The translations under genes and the position numbers were made by a program. DNA of 64,000 nucleotides from Algibacter pectinivorans (lineage in GTDB: Bacteria > Bacteroidota > Bacteroidia > Flavobacteriales > Flavobacteriaceae): contig NZ_FOMI01000006.1 in NCBI RefSeq assembly GCF_900112595.1, positions 109,010 through 173,009 on the forward strand. Reading direction: 5' to 3'. Shown one piece after another: positions 26,728-34,830 of this stretch (the stretch's first letter is position 1; each line of letters begins with the position of its first letter). A model generated the notes under the pieces. The model did not search any database, had not been told where the DNA came from, and worked only from the letters and a program-made list of their open reading frames with translations.

Positions 26728-27210
26728 TTACTTTAAAGAGATGCTGTCTATCTCTAAATTAAAGGCTTCAGCTTTTTTGTTACCTATTAAAAAAGCAAGC
26801 ATTTCAATTTGGTTACCTTCAAAATTTGGTAGCTCAAGTTTTTTACCTCTAAGGTTAGCATACATATCTTTAAAAGGGATTTCTATTGTTTCCCAACCAG
26901 TTGTGGTTTTAAATGGATAAATGTAAGCATGTTTGTCGCTCTTAAAAGTCTTTACTCTAAACTGGTACGTCTTGCCATCGCCCTTTAAAGAGATACAGAA
27001 TTTAGAGTAATCTGCTGTTTTTAAGGTTTTTAAAGGGTATTTAACCATCGAGAAACCACCGTTGTTTTCTAACGATACTTCGCCGTAAAACAAGCCATTC
27101 CTATTAGCGTTTATTTTAAAAGCGCCTTCAGATTTTCCACCCATTACATTATCGTCCACCGTTTTCCAGTTGGAACTATCACTTTCTGCAGTAAAATTAA
27201 TTAAGGTCAT
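26728..27210 (-). CDS. CIA30 (NDUFAF1-like) family protein
   Basis: 160 residues without a signal peptide. WKTVDDNVMGGKSEGAF is the family signature, followed by GEVSLENNGGFSMVKY, FCISLKGDGKTYQFRVKT and WETIEIPFKDM: a galactose-binding-like beta sandwich. Eukaryotic CIA30 helps assemble respiratory complex I; the bacterial proteins are uncharacterised. It is a single gene, upstream of which sits the terminator of the sigma/anti-sigma unit. Confidence 0.87.
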   Translation of the reverse strand: MTLINFTAESDSSNWKTVDDNVMGGKSEGAFKINANRNGLFYGEVSLENNGGFSMVKYPLKTLKTADYSKFCISLKGDGKTYQFRVKTFKSDKHAYIYPFKTTTGWETIEIPFKDMYANLRGKKLELPNFEGNQIEMLAFLIGNKKAEAFNLEIDSISLK

Positions 27211-27302
27211 GGTTTTATGGTGTTATATTTAGTTTAGGGTTTGTATAAATATATAATTGTTTATTCATGTTTTGCTAAGAGGTGTTAATTTTATTATCGC
27301 AT

Positions 27303-27342
27303 AAAAAAAATGCACTACTATATTTATTGGTAATGCATTTTT
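27303..27342 (-). terminator. Terminator of the YceI-sigma-anti-sigma unit
   Basis: On the minus strand AAAAATGCATTAC pairs with GTAGTGCATTTTT (one wobble), followed by eight T. It lies 37 bp after the anti-sigma stop codon. Confidence 0.78.
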
Positions 27343-27379
27343 AATATTTAAAATTATTTATTATTGCTTGCTTATTTTG

Positions 27380-28186
27380 TTAGCTAGCACTTACTACACC
27401 CAAAGTATATAATTGGTCCATAGTAGGCGATTCGCTACCGCCTGCAGGCTCTAGAGTAATACCAAAGGCTTCACTTTCGTTAGCATTTTTAATTTCGAAA
27501 ATTTTATTGGCATCAGCTGTAAAACTATCAATAGTTCCTAAACTTGTTGGTGTTAACGGTGTTAAGGTTAAAGACCAAACTTGGTAAACTTTCCCTTCTG
27601 GTGGGTCTGGTAAACCTTGAGCATCTAAAAATATACGATCGGAGTCTTTATCCCAATATACCTTAGCAAAAGTACTAGCAAAATTACCTTGTCCTGCTAG
27701 TGGTACTTTTGTAATATTATCGTCGCGTAGCACGCTAATTAAAACATTAGCATCTTCTAAACTGTTTTTAGAGTTAGCTATTTGAGTTTCTAATAAAGAC
27801 TGTTGTGTTTCTGCTATTTGAACATCAGATTGTAATTGTTTATTTTGGTTTACTGTCCATAATAATCCAGCTGCTAAAACAATTGACGCTGCCCAACCTG
27901 TATAAGTAATCCAATTGTATTTAGGTTTTGCAATAGAGACTACTTTAGTATCCTTATTACCATCAAAACCTAATGTTTGTTTAATACGCTGTAAAATATG
28001 GTCGCTATCGCGTTGCGATGTTGAAGCGGTTAATTTAACAATAGCTGCCTCAATTTCTAAAACTTCTTGTAAAACCTCGGGGTGTTTTTGCATAAGCGCA
28101 TAAACCTCCTCATTTTCTTTTTCAGAAAGGGTTCCAGCTACGTATAGTTCTAAGATTCCAGATTCTATGTATGCTTTTATATCCAT
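27380..28186 (-). CDS. Anti-sigma factor, RskA type
   Basis: 268 residues. The N-terminal cytoplasmic part (1-90) has the anti-sigma start YIESGILELYVAGTLSEKE, lacking the zinc-finger HxxxCxxC. One membrane helix follows (about 97-117, YTGWAASIVLAAGLLWTV), then a coiled segment, then the RskA domain outside: LPDPPEGKVYQVWSLTLTPL and AFGITLEPAGGSESPT. RskA proteins hold an ECF sigma factor inactive until an external signal, often redox, releases it. It starts one base after the sigma gene stop. Confidence 0.88.
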   Translation of the reverse strand: MDIKAYIESGILELYVAGTLSEKENEEVYALMQKHPEVLQEVLEIEAAIVKLTASTSQRDSDHILQRIKQTLGFDGNKDTKVVSIAKPKYNWITYTGWAASIVLAAGLLWTVNQNKQLQSDVQIAETQQSLLETQIANSKNSLEDANVLISVLRDDNITKVPLAGQGNFASTFAKVYWDKDSDRIFLDAQGLPDPPEGKVYQVWSLTLTPLTPTSLGTIDSFTADANKIFEIKNANESEAFGITLEPAGGSESPTMDQLYTLGVVSAS

Positions 28187-28187
28187 T

Positions 28188-28718
28188 TTAGTTTAATACC
28201 ATGTTTCTTAATTCCTGAATGCAATTTCTGTTTCTTGTCTTAATAGTACCAATTGGCATATCAAGAGCTTCAGATGCTTCACTTTGTGTGTACCCTTTAA
28301 AGTAAAGTAGTTCAATTACCGTTTTACATTTTTCGGCTAGTTTACCCACAAATTTTTTAATACCTATGGCATCTGTTTTATCATCCAGGTTTTCATTGCC
28401 TTCAATTATATCTACGAAAAAATCTGAGTTGAGGTTTTGTTTTGCGTTTTTAAAGGCTTTAGAGCGCGTTTTATCTATAGCTGCGTTTCTAGCAATATTT
28501 AAAATCCAGGTAAAAAATCTGCCTTTTTTAGATGAATAGCTGTCGGCTTTATGCCATGCTTTTATAAAAACATCTTGCATAACTTCTTGAGCAATATCAT
28601 GGTCTCTTACAATATTGTAAATAACACCAAGCATGCTATCGCTGTACATATTGTACAGTTTCTCGAATGCTTTTTCGTCTTTTTGTTTAAGTTTTTCTAC
28701 CAGCTGGTCTAATTCCAT
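28188..28718 (-). CDS. ECF-type RNA polymerase sigma factor (SigK-like)
   Basis: 176 residues. Region 2 reads LYNMYSDSMLGVIYNIVRDH, DIAQEVMQDVFIKAW and FFTWILNIARNAAIDKTRS. Region 4 reads LLYFKGYTQSEASEALDMP and IGTIKTRNRNCIQELR. This is the ECF subgroup partnered by RskA-type anti-sigma factors. It lies between the YceI gene (44-bp gap) and the anti-sigma gene (adjacent), so sigma, its brake and a likely periplasmic partner are made together. I saw no clear promoter sequence for its own regulon. Confidence 0.9.
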   Translation of the reverse strand: MELDQLVEKLKQKDEKAFEKLYNMYSDSMLGVIYNIVRDHDIAQEVMQDVFIKAWHKADSYSSKKGRFFTWILNIARNAAIDKTRSKAFKNAKQNLNSDFFVDIIEGNENLDDKTDAIGIKKFVGKLAEKCKTVIELLYFKGYTQSEASEALDMPIGTIKTRNRNCIQELRNMVLN

Positions 28719-28762
28719 ATAAGTTTTTTAGTGATTAAAATAATACTAATATTATATATGGT

Positions 28763-29380
28763 TTAGTTTTCGCGAAGGTAAGTTTCAACTTCAATGGCTA
28801 CATCTTCCCAAGTTTTACTTACACCATCTGCTCCTTTATGTAAATCAAAACATACTTTATTTAAAGAGGCTAAAGCATCTAATGCATTCCAGTCTTTAAG
28901 ATTCATGGTTCCTGTTAAGGTTACACGTCTTTCGTCAGTAATTTTAATATTTAATGGTAAATTATTAGTTTCTCCATTCATGGTAATAGAAGCTACATAA
29001 GCATTATTTACATATTTTATGGTTCCTTTTAAAAATTCGGTATCTAACATAGCACCAAAAAAGGAATTTATAATTTTACCATCGCGGGTGTTTGTAGCAT
29101 CGTTTGTAAAAACGCTACTAACAGGTATAGAAAAGCTTAAGTTATTTAATGCTTCTTGTGGGGTAGCTCCAGATTTATTTTCGAAATCTAACAATTTAAA
29201 TTTTCCTCCAACAGGAAGTTTGTCTGTTGTTTTGTAGGCCGTCCATTTTACGGTTGTACCTTCTGGTTTAACTACGTATTTCTCTGTTGTTTCAGCTTCC
29301 GTTTTTGTTTCTTTTTTTTCGTTTTTACACGATACTATACTTAGGGCTAAGGTTATTAATAGTATGCTTATTTTTTTCAT
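28763..29380 (-). CDS. YceI family lipoprotein
   Basis: 205 residues. The lipoprotein signal MKKISILLITLALSIVSC puts the lipid cysteine at 18. A charged linker (KNEKKETKTEAET) follows, then the YceI beta barrel: KPEGTTVKWTAYKTTDKLPV, GGKFKLLDFENKSG, FTNDATNTRDGKIINSFFG and RRVTLTGTMNLKDW. YceI barrels bind polyprenyl quinone-like or fatty molecules. Placed in front of an ECF sigma/anti-sigma pair, it may be part of an envelope redox or lipid stress response. Confidence 0.87.
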   Translation of the reverse strand: MKKISILLITLALSIVSCKNEKKETKTEAETTEKYVVKPEGTTVKWTAYKTTDKLPVGGKFKLLDFENKSGATPQEALNNLSFSIPVSSVFTNDATNTRDGKIINSFFGAMLDTEFLKGTIKYVNNAYVASITMNGETNNLPLNIKITDERRVTLTGTMNLKDWNALDALASLNKVCFDLHKGADGVSKTWEDVAIEVETYLREN

Positions 29381-29442
29381 TTTTATTGATTTTTTATTTA
29401 GCGGAAAGTTAAGTCAATAATAATTCAATTGCAAGATTTAGT

Positions 29443-29486
29443 ATGATATATGTCATATTATAACTTGAGCTGTTGCTTTACTTTTG
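29443..29486 (+). promoter_or_regulatory. FNR-like site and -7 box of hemN
   Basis: The palindrome-like ATGATATATGTCAT (29443-29456) lies 22 bp before TACTTTTG (29479-29486), an exact TAnnTTTG. The site would centre near -41.5, the class II activator position. Site, spacing and -7 box are the same upstream of ccoS. Confidence 0.65.
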
Positions 29487-29503
29487 TGTTATAAACGTTA
29501 GGT

Positions 29504-30868
29504 ATGTTAAAGTCATTAATAAATAAGTATAATATTGCGGGTCCTCGTTATACGAGTTATCCAACAGTTCCTTATTGGAACCACGAAACATTTTCATTAA
29601 AAAAATGGAAATCGTCATTAGTTCAATCTTTTAAAGAAAGCAATTCTAAAGAAGGTATAAGTTTGTACATTCACTTACCGTTTTGCGAAAGTTTATGTAC
29701 GTTTTGCGGCTGCAATAAGCGCATTACTAAGCAGCATAATGTAGAGTCTCCATATATAAATGCAGTTTTAAAAGAATGGCATTTGTATTTAGAATTATTT
29801 GACGAAAAACCTATTATAAAAGAGTTGCATTTAGGAGGTGGGACACCAACATTTTTTAGTCCAGACAACTTAAAAAGACTTATTAAGGGTATTTTAAATA
29901 CTTCAAAATTAGCACCACAACATGAGTTTAGTTTTGAAGGACACCCAAATAACACCACTCGGGAGCATTTGCAGGCGCTTTACGATGTTGGATTTACACG
30001 TGTAAGTTATGGCGTGCAAGATTATAACCCAACGGTACAAAAGGCGATTCATAGAATTCAGCCATTTGAAAACGTAAAGAAAGCCACCGAGTTGGCTAGA
30101 GAAATTGGATACACCTCTGTGGGGCATGATATTATTTTTGGATTGCCTTTTCATACCTTACAACATGTTGAGGAAACCATTTTAAAAACGAAGGCTTTAC
30201 TTCCAGATCGACTGGCTTTTTACAGCTATGCACATGTGCCTTGGATTAAAGGAAACGGACAACGAGGCTTTGATGATGCCGATTTACCAAGTGCCGATTT
30301 AAAACGCAAGCAGTACGAACTAGGAAAGAAATTATTGGCCGAAGTTGGTTATAAGGAAATAGGAATGGACCACTTTGCATTAACTACAGATGCCTTGCAT
30401 GCATCTATGATTAATGGCGATTTGCATCGTAATTTTATGGGCTATACCGCCTCAAAAACACAAGCAATGATAGGGTTGGGTGTCTCCTCGATAAGTGATA
30501 GTTGGTATGGTTTTTCTCAAAATGTAAAAGGAGTAGAAAGCTATTATAACTTGTTAAATGATAATATTATTCCGGTTTATAGAGGGCATATACTAAATGA
30601 CGAAGATCTTGTAATTAGAAAACATATTTTAAATTTAATGTGTCAATTTGAAACCTCATGGACAAACGAAAACCTTTATTTTAATGACTTGCCAGACACT
30701 TTGATTAAACTCAAGGAAATGGAAAAAGATGGCTTACTACATATACATTCTAATAAAATAGAAGTTACCCAAAAAGGACAACCGTTTGTTAGAAATATAT
30801 GTATGGCTTTCGATGTGCTTCTGCAACGTAAAGAGCCAGATACGCAACTGTTTTCTATGACTGTTTAA
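29504..30868 (+). CDS. hemN: Oxygen-independent coproporphyrinogen III oxidase
   Basis: 454 residues, the length of true HemN rather than HemW. It starts LINKYNIAGPRYTSYPTVPYW. C61, C65 and C68 in FCESLCTFCGC bind the radical-SAM 4Fe-4S cluster, with C70 adjacent as in E. coli HemN. LHLGGGTPTFF binds SAM, FEGHPNNTT and RVSYGVQDYNPTVQKAIHR are conserved, and GYKEIGMDHFAL is also typical. The enzyme turns coproporphyrinogen III into protoporphyrinogen IX for heme without oxygen. An FNR-like site upstream and the nearby stress-protein gene point to low-oxygen induction, which fits the heme demand of the cbb3 oxidase encoded in this window. Confidence 0.94.
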   Translation: MLKSLINKYNIAGPRYTSYPTVPYWNHETFSLKKWKSSLVQSFKESNSKEGISLYIHLPFCESLCTFCGCNKRITKQHNVESPYINAVLKEWHLYLELFDEKPIIKELHLGGGTPTFFSPDNLKRLIKGILNTSKLAPQHEFSFEGHPNNTTREHLQALYDVGFTRVSYGVQDYNPTVQKAIHRIQPFENVKKATELAREIGYTSVGHDIIFGLPFHTLQHVEETILKTKALLPDRLAFYSYAHVPWIKGNGQRGFDDADLPSADLKRKQYELGKKLLAEVGYKEIGMDHFALTTDALHASMINGDLHRNFMGYTASKTQAMIGLGVSSISDSWYGFSQNVKGVESYYNLLNDNIIPVYRGHILNDEDLVIRKHILNLMCQFETSWTNENLYFNDLPDTLIKLKEMEKDGLLHIHSNKIEVTQKGQPFVRNICMAFDVLLQRKEPDTQLFSMTV

Positions 30869-30877
30869 TATTAAGTC

Positions 30878-30900
30878 ATTTTAATATCAAGTATTAAAAT
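30878..30900 (+). terminator. Hairpin after hemN
   Basis: ATTTTAATA and TATTAAAAT form a perfect 9-bp stem with a 5-base loop, 9 bp after the hemN stop. The stem is all A-T and no long T run follows, so termination may be weak and the stress-protein gene could be read through. Confidence 0.4.
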
Positions 30901-30952
30901 ATTCAATTTCAACTGTTTTTGCTTTATAACAAGAACCTAAAACTTAAAGACC

Positions 30953-31786
30953 ATGAAAAAAATAATTATACCAATAGATTTCTCAGAACATTCAGAATAC
31001 GCATTAAAAACTGCAGCGAAACTAGCTGAAAAACATAATGCCGAATTATTGGCGCTTCATATGCTAGAAATGTCTGATATTATGTTATCGACTACCGATG
31101 GTATTCAAAACCAGAAAACCATGTTTTTTTTGCAATTGGCAGAGCAAAAATTCAAAGATTTTTTAAATAAAGACTATCTAAACGATGTAAAAGTAACGCC
31201 TATAATAAAGCATTTTAAAGTGTTTAGCGAGGTAAACGACGTGGCTAAAAAATATGATGCCGATTTAGTAGTAATGGGCTCGCATGGCACAAATGGCTTT
31301 ACCGAGTATTTTGTGGGTTCCAACACAGAGCGTGTTGTACGCAACTCGAACCTACCGGTTTTAGTGGTTAAAAACGATATGATGGATGTCAATTTTAATG
31401 TGGTTGCCTTTGCTTGCGATTTTAGCGAGGAGTCTATAAATTCCTATTTAAAAGCCAAAGAGATGTTTGGCAAACAAGGGGCTAAAGTATATTTAATACA
31501 TGTTAATTTACCTAACGAAAGGTTTAAAAGTAGTTTAGAAATCGAGAAAAAAGTTGTTAATTTCTTTGCCAAAGCGGATAGTAATCTAGATAAAATGGAA
31601 GATGTCTTTTACGTGTCTGATTATACTATAGAAAATGGTGTTTTAAATTGCGCAAATAAAATTGGAGCCGATTTAATATTAGTACCAACACATGGCAGAA
31701 AAGGTTTAGCGCACTTTTTTCAAGGCAGCATTGGGGAAGATGTAGCAAACCATGCCACTTTACCAGTAATGACGTTTAAGATTTAA
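30953..31786 (+). CDS. Universal stress protein, tandem UspA domains
   Basis: 277 residues with two UspA folds. Domain 1 is about 1-145: KKIIIPIDFSEHSEYALK, then ADLVVMGSHGTNGF and GSNTERVVRNSNLPVLVVK. Domain 2 is about 148-277: VVAFACDFSEESINSYLK, then ADLILVPTHGRKGLAHFFQG and GEDVANHATLPVMTF. The G-x2-G-x9-G-S/T-like ATP-binding pattern is present in domain 1 and partial in domain 2. Such proteins are often induced under oxygen limitation. The gene follows hemN by 84 bp and may be co-regulated. Confidence 0.88.
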   Translation: MKKIIIPIDFSEHSEYALKTAAKLAEKHNAELLALHMLEMSDIMLSTTDGIQNQKTMFFLQLAEQKFKDFLNKDYLNDVKVTPIIKHFKVFSEVNDVAKKYDADLVVMGSHGTNGFTEYFVGSNTERVVRNSNLPVLVVKNDMMDVNFNVVAFACDFSEESINSYLKAKEMFGKQGAKVYLIHVNLPNERFKSSLEIEKKVVNFFAKADSNLDKMEDVFYVSDYTIENGVLNCANKIGADLILVPTHGRKGLAHFFQGSIGEDVANHATLPVMTFKI

Positions 31787-32068
31787 CATAAATGTGGTAT
31801 TTAAAATAAATATATAGCCATTCGTACTATCTTAAAGTTTATGGGTGTTGCCTTAAAAATAGATGGCGTTATGCATTATACTTTCTAGTAAGTATTTTTA
31901 AAGTTATATATAGTTTTAAAAAGCAAATTCTTTTTATCGCTTTAAGTAAGATAATTTTACTATAGCTAACCCAATTATGCTCGTTTTAATTGTTAAAACT
32001 AACATAGTGTTGTTTTTTTTGTCTATATATTTTACAAATAAAAGGCTTGTGGTTAAATTGAATTTACT

Positions 32069-33472
32069 TTAGTTAAACGGAGTATTAGATAGTGCTAAAA
32101 TATTAAATAAATTAGCTTTAGTTTTAAAAAAGCTATTTTCAAGGTCTATGGCTTTAAGTTTAGCTTCAATAAGTTTAGCTTCTCGCGAGTTAACTAAAAA
32201 TAAAGAGCTTTCTCCTAAAAAGAATTTACGCTCTTCGGCCGTTAGCATTACTGTATAATCATTTACAATAGTATTGGTATAATCATTTTGTATTACGTAA
32301 GATTCTAATTCTTGATGTATAGCATCAATTTTATTTTTAAGGCTTACTTGGGTGTTTTTAATCTCGAAAGTCGTGTTTTGTAGCTTTATTTTTGCCAATT
32401 TTAAGTCGCTTCGTTCTTTTCTTAAAAACAAAGGAATACTAATGTTAACACCACTTTTATAGGCCGATGTACTAAAGGATCGTGCCACTTCGGGAGTTTC
32501 GGATAAGAAATTATATTGCAAATCTATTTGTGGTAAAAGGTTGTTTAATTTCAATCGTTTTTCAATTTCTAAACTTTGAAATTTATAATCTAAGGATTGT
32601 AGTTTTGGGTGATTGTTTATATCGTAGTTTTCTACATCCAATCCTGAGGTATTTAAGGTTAAATCGATAGTTGCAACCGTATTAATGTCTGGTATAATTT
32701 GGTTTTTAATTTCAATAGGTGTATTATCATTAAGCCATAAATAATTAGAAAGTTCTAGAGAGGCCTTTGTAAATTTAATTCTAGATTTTTCTAAGTTAAG
32801 TTTGCGGTTGTTTAACGCTATTCTAGCTTCTAGAGTATCAATGGCGGGTTTATCGCCAACTTCAAAACTTTTTTTAATCCCTTTAAATCGTATTTCGGCA
32901 TTAACTAAAAAATCTTGATAAACCCGTTTTTCATTATAGGCCTTTAGCCAGTTAAAATAGCTTAATGTTGCGTTATATAAAATGTCGTTAACCAATAATA
33001 GCCTATCTGCTTGGGCTTGTTTTACGTATAGTTTGGACTGTCTTAACATGGCCATACGACTGTTTGTAAGCAACCCTTTAGCAACAGGAATAGAAACACC
33101 TGCACTGTATAATCCATCGTCCGGGACGTAAGATTCTGGGTTTAAAAAGTCACCAGTGTTTTCTTCAAAGTTTCCTTTTAATTCTATGCCAAACCAAGTT
33201 GGTATTTTAAACGATGCATTAAGTTTATCGTAATACTCGGTACCTTTAAACTTTTTTCTAGCATAATCTACTTCAAACTTAGGATCGAAAGCACCTCTAG
33301 CTTTCATAAGTTTAGCGTCACCTTCATTTATAGTTAAGTTGGCCTGCTTAACGATAGGATGAAACGATTTAACATAACCCAAATATTCTGATAGTGCCAT
33401 AACCGATGTGCTATCTTGTGCAGAAACTACGCAGCTAAAACCTAGAAGAATACCATATATAAATGCTTTCAT
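32069..33472 (-). CDS. TolC family outer-membrane channel protein
   Basis: 467 residues with a signal peptide (MKAFIYGILLGFSCVVSAQ). It shows the TolC helical pattern: LGYVKSFHPIVKQANLTINE, then GDAKLMKARGAFDPKFEVDY, KRLKLNNLLPQIDLQYNFLS and YKSGVNISIPLFLRKERSDL. It forms the outer-membrane exit of a tripartite exporter. Its start shares the last base of the adaptor gene stop, so it is last in the TetR-ABC-adaptor-channel operon. Confidence 0.88.
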   Translation of the reverse strand: MKAFIYGILLGFSCVVSAQDSTSVMALSEYLGYVKSFHPIVKQANLTINEGDAKLMKARGAFDPKFEVDYARKKFKGTEYYDKLNASFKIPTWFGIELKGNFEENTGDFLNPESYVPDDGLYSAGVSIPVAKGLLTNSRMAMLRQSKLYVKQAQADRLLLVNDILYNATLSYFNWLKAYNEKRVYQDFLVNAEIRFKGIKKSFEVGDKPAIDTLEARIALNNRKLNLEKSRIKFTKASLELSNYLWLNDNTPIEIKNQIIPDINTVATIDLTLNTSGLDVENYDINNHPKLQSLDYKFQSLEIEKRLKLNNLLPQIDLQYNFLSETPEVARSFSTSAYKSGVNISIPLFLRKERSDLKLAKIKLQNTTFEIKNTQVSLKNKIDAIHQELESYVIQNDYTNTIVNDYTVMLTAEERKFFLGESSLFLVNSREAKLIEAKLKAIDLENSFFKTKANLFNILALSNTPFN

Positions 33473-34827
33473 TATTTATCTTTTTTTAACGCTGTTTTAC
33501 TGTCTTTTGGTTGGTAATAGTTAGGAGGGAAGCTGTTAATTTGGCGCCATAACTCGAACCAGATTGGAACATCTTCAAGCAGGGCAATGGTTTTTGCGCC
33601 AGAGCCAACACGTATAGCTTCGGGCCACTTATACTCGGAATGGTCTGGAGCAAGTAAAACACGATATTTACCGTTATTGCTTATAAAACGTTCTATGGCA
33701 ATAACTTTGGCACCGTAAGTCCCATAAGACACGTTTGGCCAGCCACTAAATACTATAGCTGGCCAACCATCAAATTGTACGCGTACTTTTTCGCCAAGGT
33801 GTAGTAATGGTAAATCGATTGGCCGTACAAAGGTTTCTACAGCTAAGTCGTAATTTGATGGCATAATGCCAACGAGTTGCTCTCCTTCTTTAAAAGTAAC
33901 ACCAATTCCACCTGTTAAAACTTTGTTTATAAATCCGTCTTGTGGGGCCGTTACATATAAAAGACTGTTTCGTTTTTTGTAATTGCTATATGCGTTTTCA
34001 AGTTTTTTAACTTGGGCTTCTGTATCGAACCCGCTAGATTGCGCAGTATACATATCGCTTTGTGCTTTTGATATTTTATCGGTAAACACAGCGTTGGTTC
34101 TAGATAGCTCTAGTTGTGCGTTTATAACTTCGTTTTTACTGGCTAAATATTTGTTTTCTTGCGATATGTATTTAGCTTGAGTTTCCTGAAGTTTTAATCG
34201 CTTTTCTTCAACATCTCTTATAGCTTTTAAACCTTCATTTTGTAAGGTTTTAATACGATTAAACTGTGTTTCTGCAATTTTTAAATTGGTTTTGGCAGCT
34301 TCTAAATCTATACTATCGCTTTTTACTTTTAATCGCGATTGTAACAGTTTGTTACGCGTTTGTTCTAGCTTTAATGTTTGTTCGTTTTGTAGTGCAGATA
34401 TTTGCCTATTTAAGGCATCGACTTTTCCTCCATAAGCAGTAACCGAAGATGATTTAGCTTGAATTTGGTCGTTTGTTCTTTCTATTAACCTATCATCAAA
34501 ATAGTCACTTTTTATTTCGGATATCCTTAAGATAGTATCGCCTTTTTTTACTTCGTCGCCTTCTTGCACATACCATTGTTCAATACGTCCTGGTATTTGT
34601 GATTGAATGTGTTGTGGCCGTTGGTTTGGTTTTAAAGTAGTAACTGTACCTTGGCCTGTAATGTTTTGGGTCCAAGGTAAAAATAGTACGATTAATAAAA
34701 TAATTGCAGCGGCTAATAAAAAACGATTAAAGTATTTATAGTACTTAATGTTCATAACTTTTTTACCAGACTTATAGCTAGCAAGGTCAATTTTTTTACG
34801 AAACTGGTTATTAGATATATTGAGCAT
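33472..34827 (-). CDS. HlyD-family membrane-fusion (adaptor) protein
   Basis: 451 residues. One membrane helix (about 31-50, YFNRFLLAAAIILLIVLFL) is followed by a lipoyl-type beta domain (IPGRIEQWYVQEGDEVKKGD). A long coiled coil runs from about 105 to 290 (SLKVKSDSIDLEAAKTNLK-like heptads), then a second lipoyl half: VTAPQDGFINKVLTGGIGVT and FKEGEQLVGIMPSN. Adaptors of this type link an inner-membrane exporter to TolC. It lies 3 bp after the ABC gene. The C-terminal 30 residues (PIWFELWRQINSFPPNYYQP) are a typical Bacteroidetes ending. Confidence 0.87.
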   Translation of the reverse strand: MLNISNNQFRKKIDLASYKSGKKVMNIKYYKYFNRFLLAAAIILLIVLFLPWTQNITGQGTVTTLKPNQRPQHIQSQIPGRIEQWYVQEGDEVKKGDTILRISEIKSDYFDDRLIERTNDQIQAKSSSVTAYGGKVDALNRQISALQNEQTLKLEQTRNKLLQSRLKVKSDSIDLEAAKTNLKIAETQFNRIKTLQNEGLKAIRDVEEKRLKLQETQAKYISQENKYLASKNEVINAQLELSRTNAVFTDKISKAQSDMYTAQSSGFDTEAQVKKLENAYSNYKKRNSLLYVTAPQDGFINKVLTGGIGVTFKEGEQLVGIMPSNYDLAVETFVRPIDLPLLHLGEKVRVQFDGWPAIVFSGWPNVSYGTYGAKVIAIERFISNNGKYRVLLAPDHSEYKWPEAIRVGSGAKTIALLEDVPIWFELWRQINSFPPNYYQPKDSKTALKKDK

Positions 34828-34830
34828 AAC

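Noticed and set aside
30857-30879. ATGAC...GTCAT pair before the universal stress protein gene as another FNR-like site
   Set aside because: The arms are 13 bp apart instead of 6, and the left arm is inside hemN with no -7 box at the right distance.
31787-32068. Gap between the stress protein and TolC genes as a hidden gene or RNA
   Set aside because: AT-rich without a convincing frame or strong hairpin; treated as plain convergent spacer.
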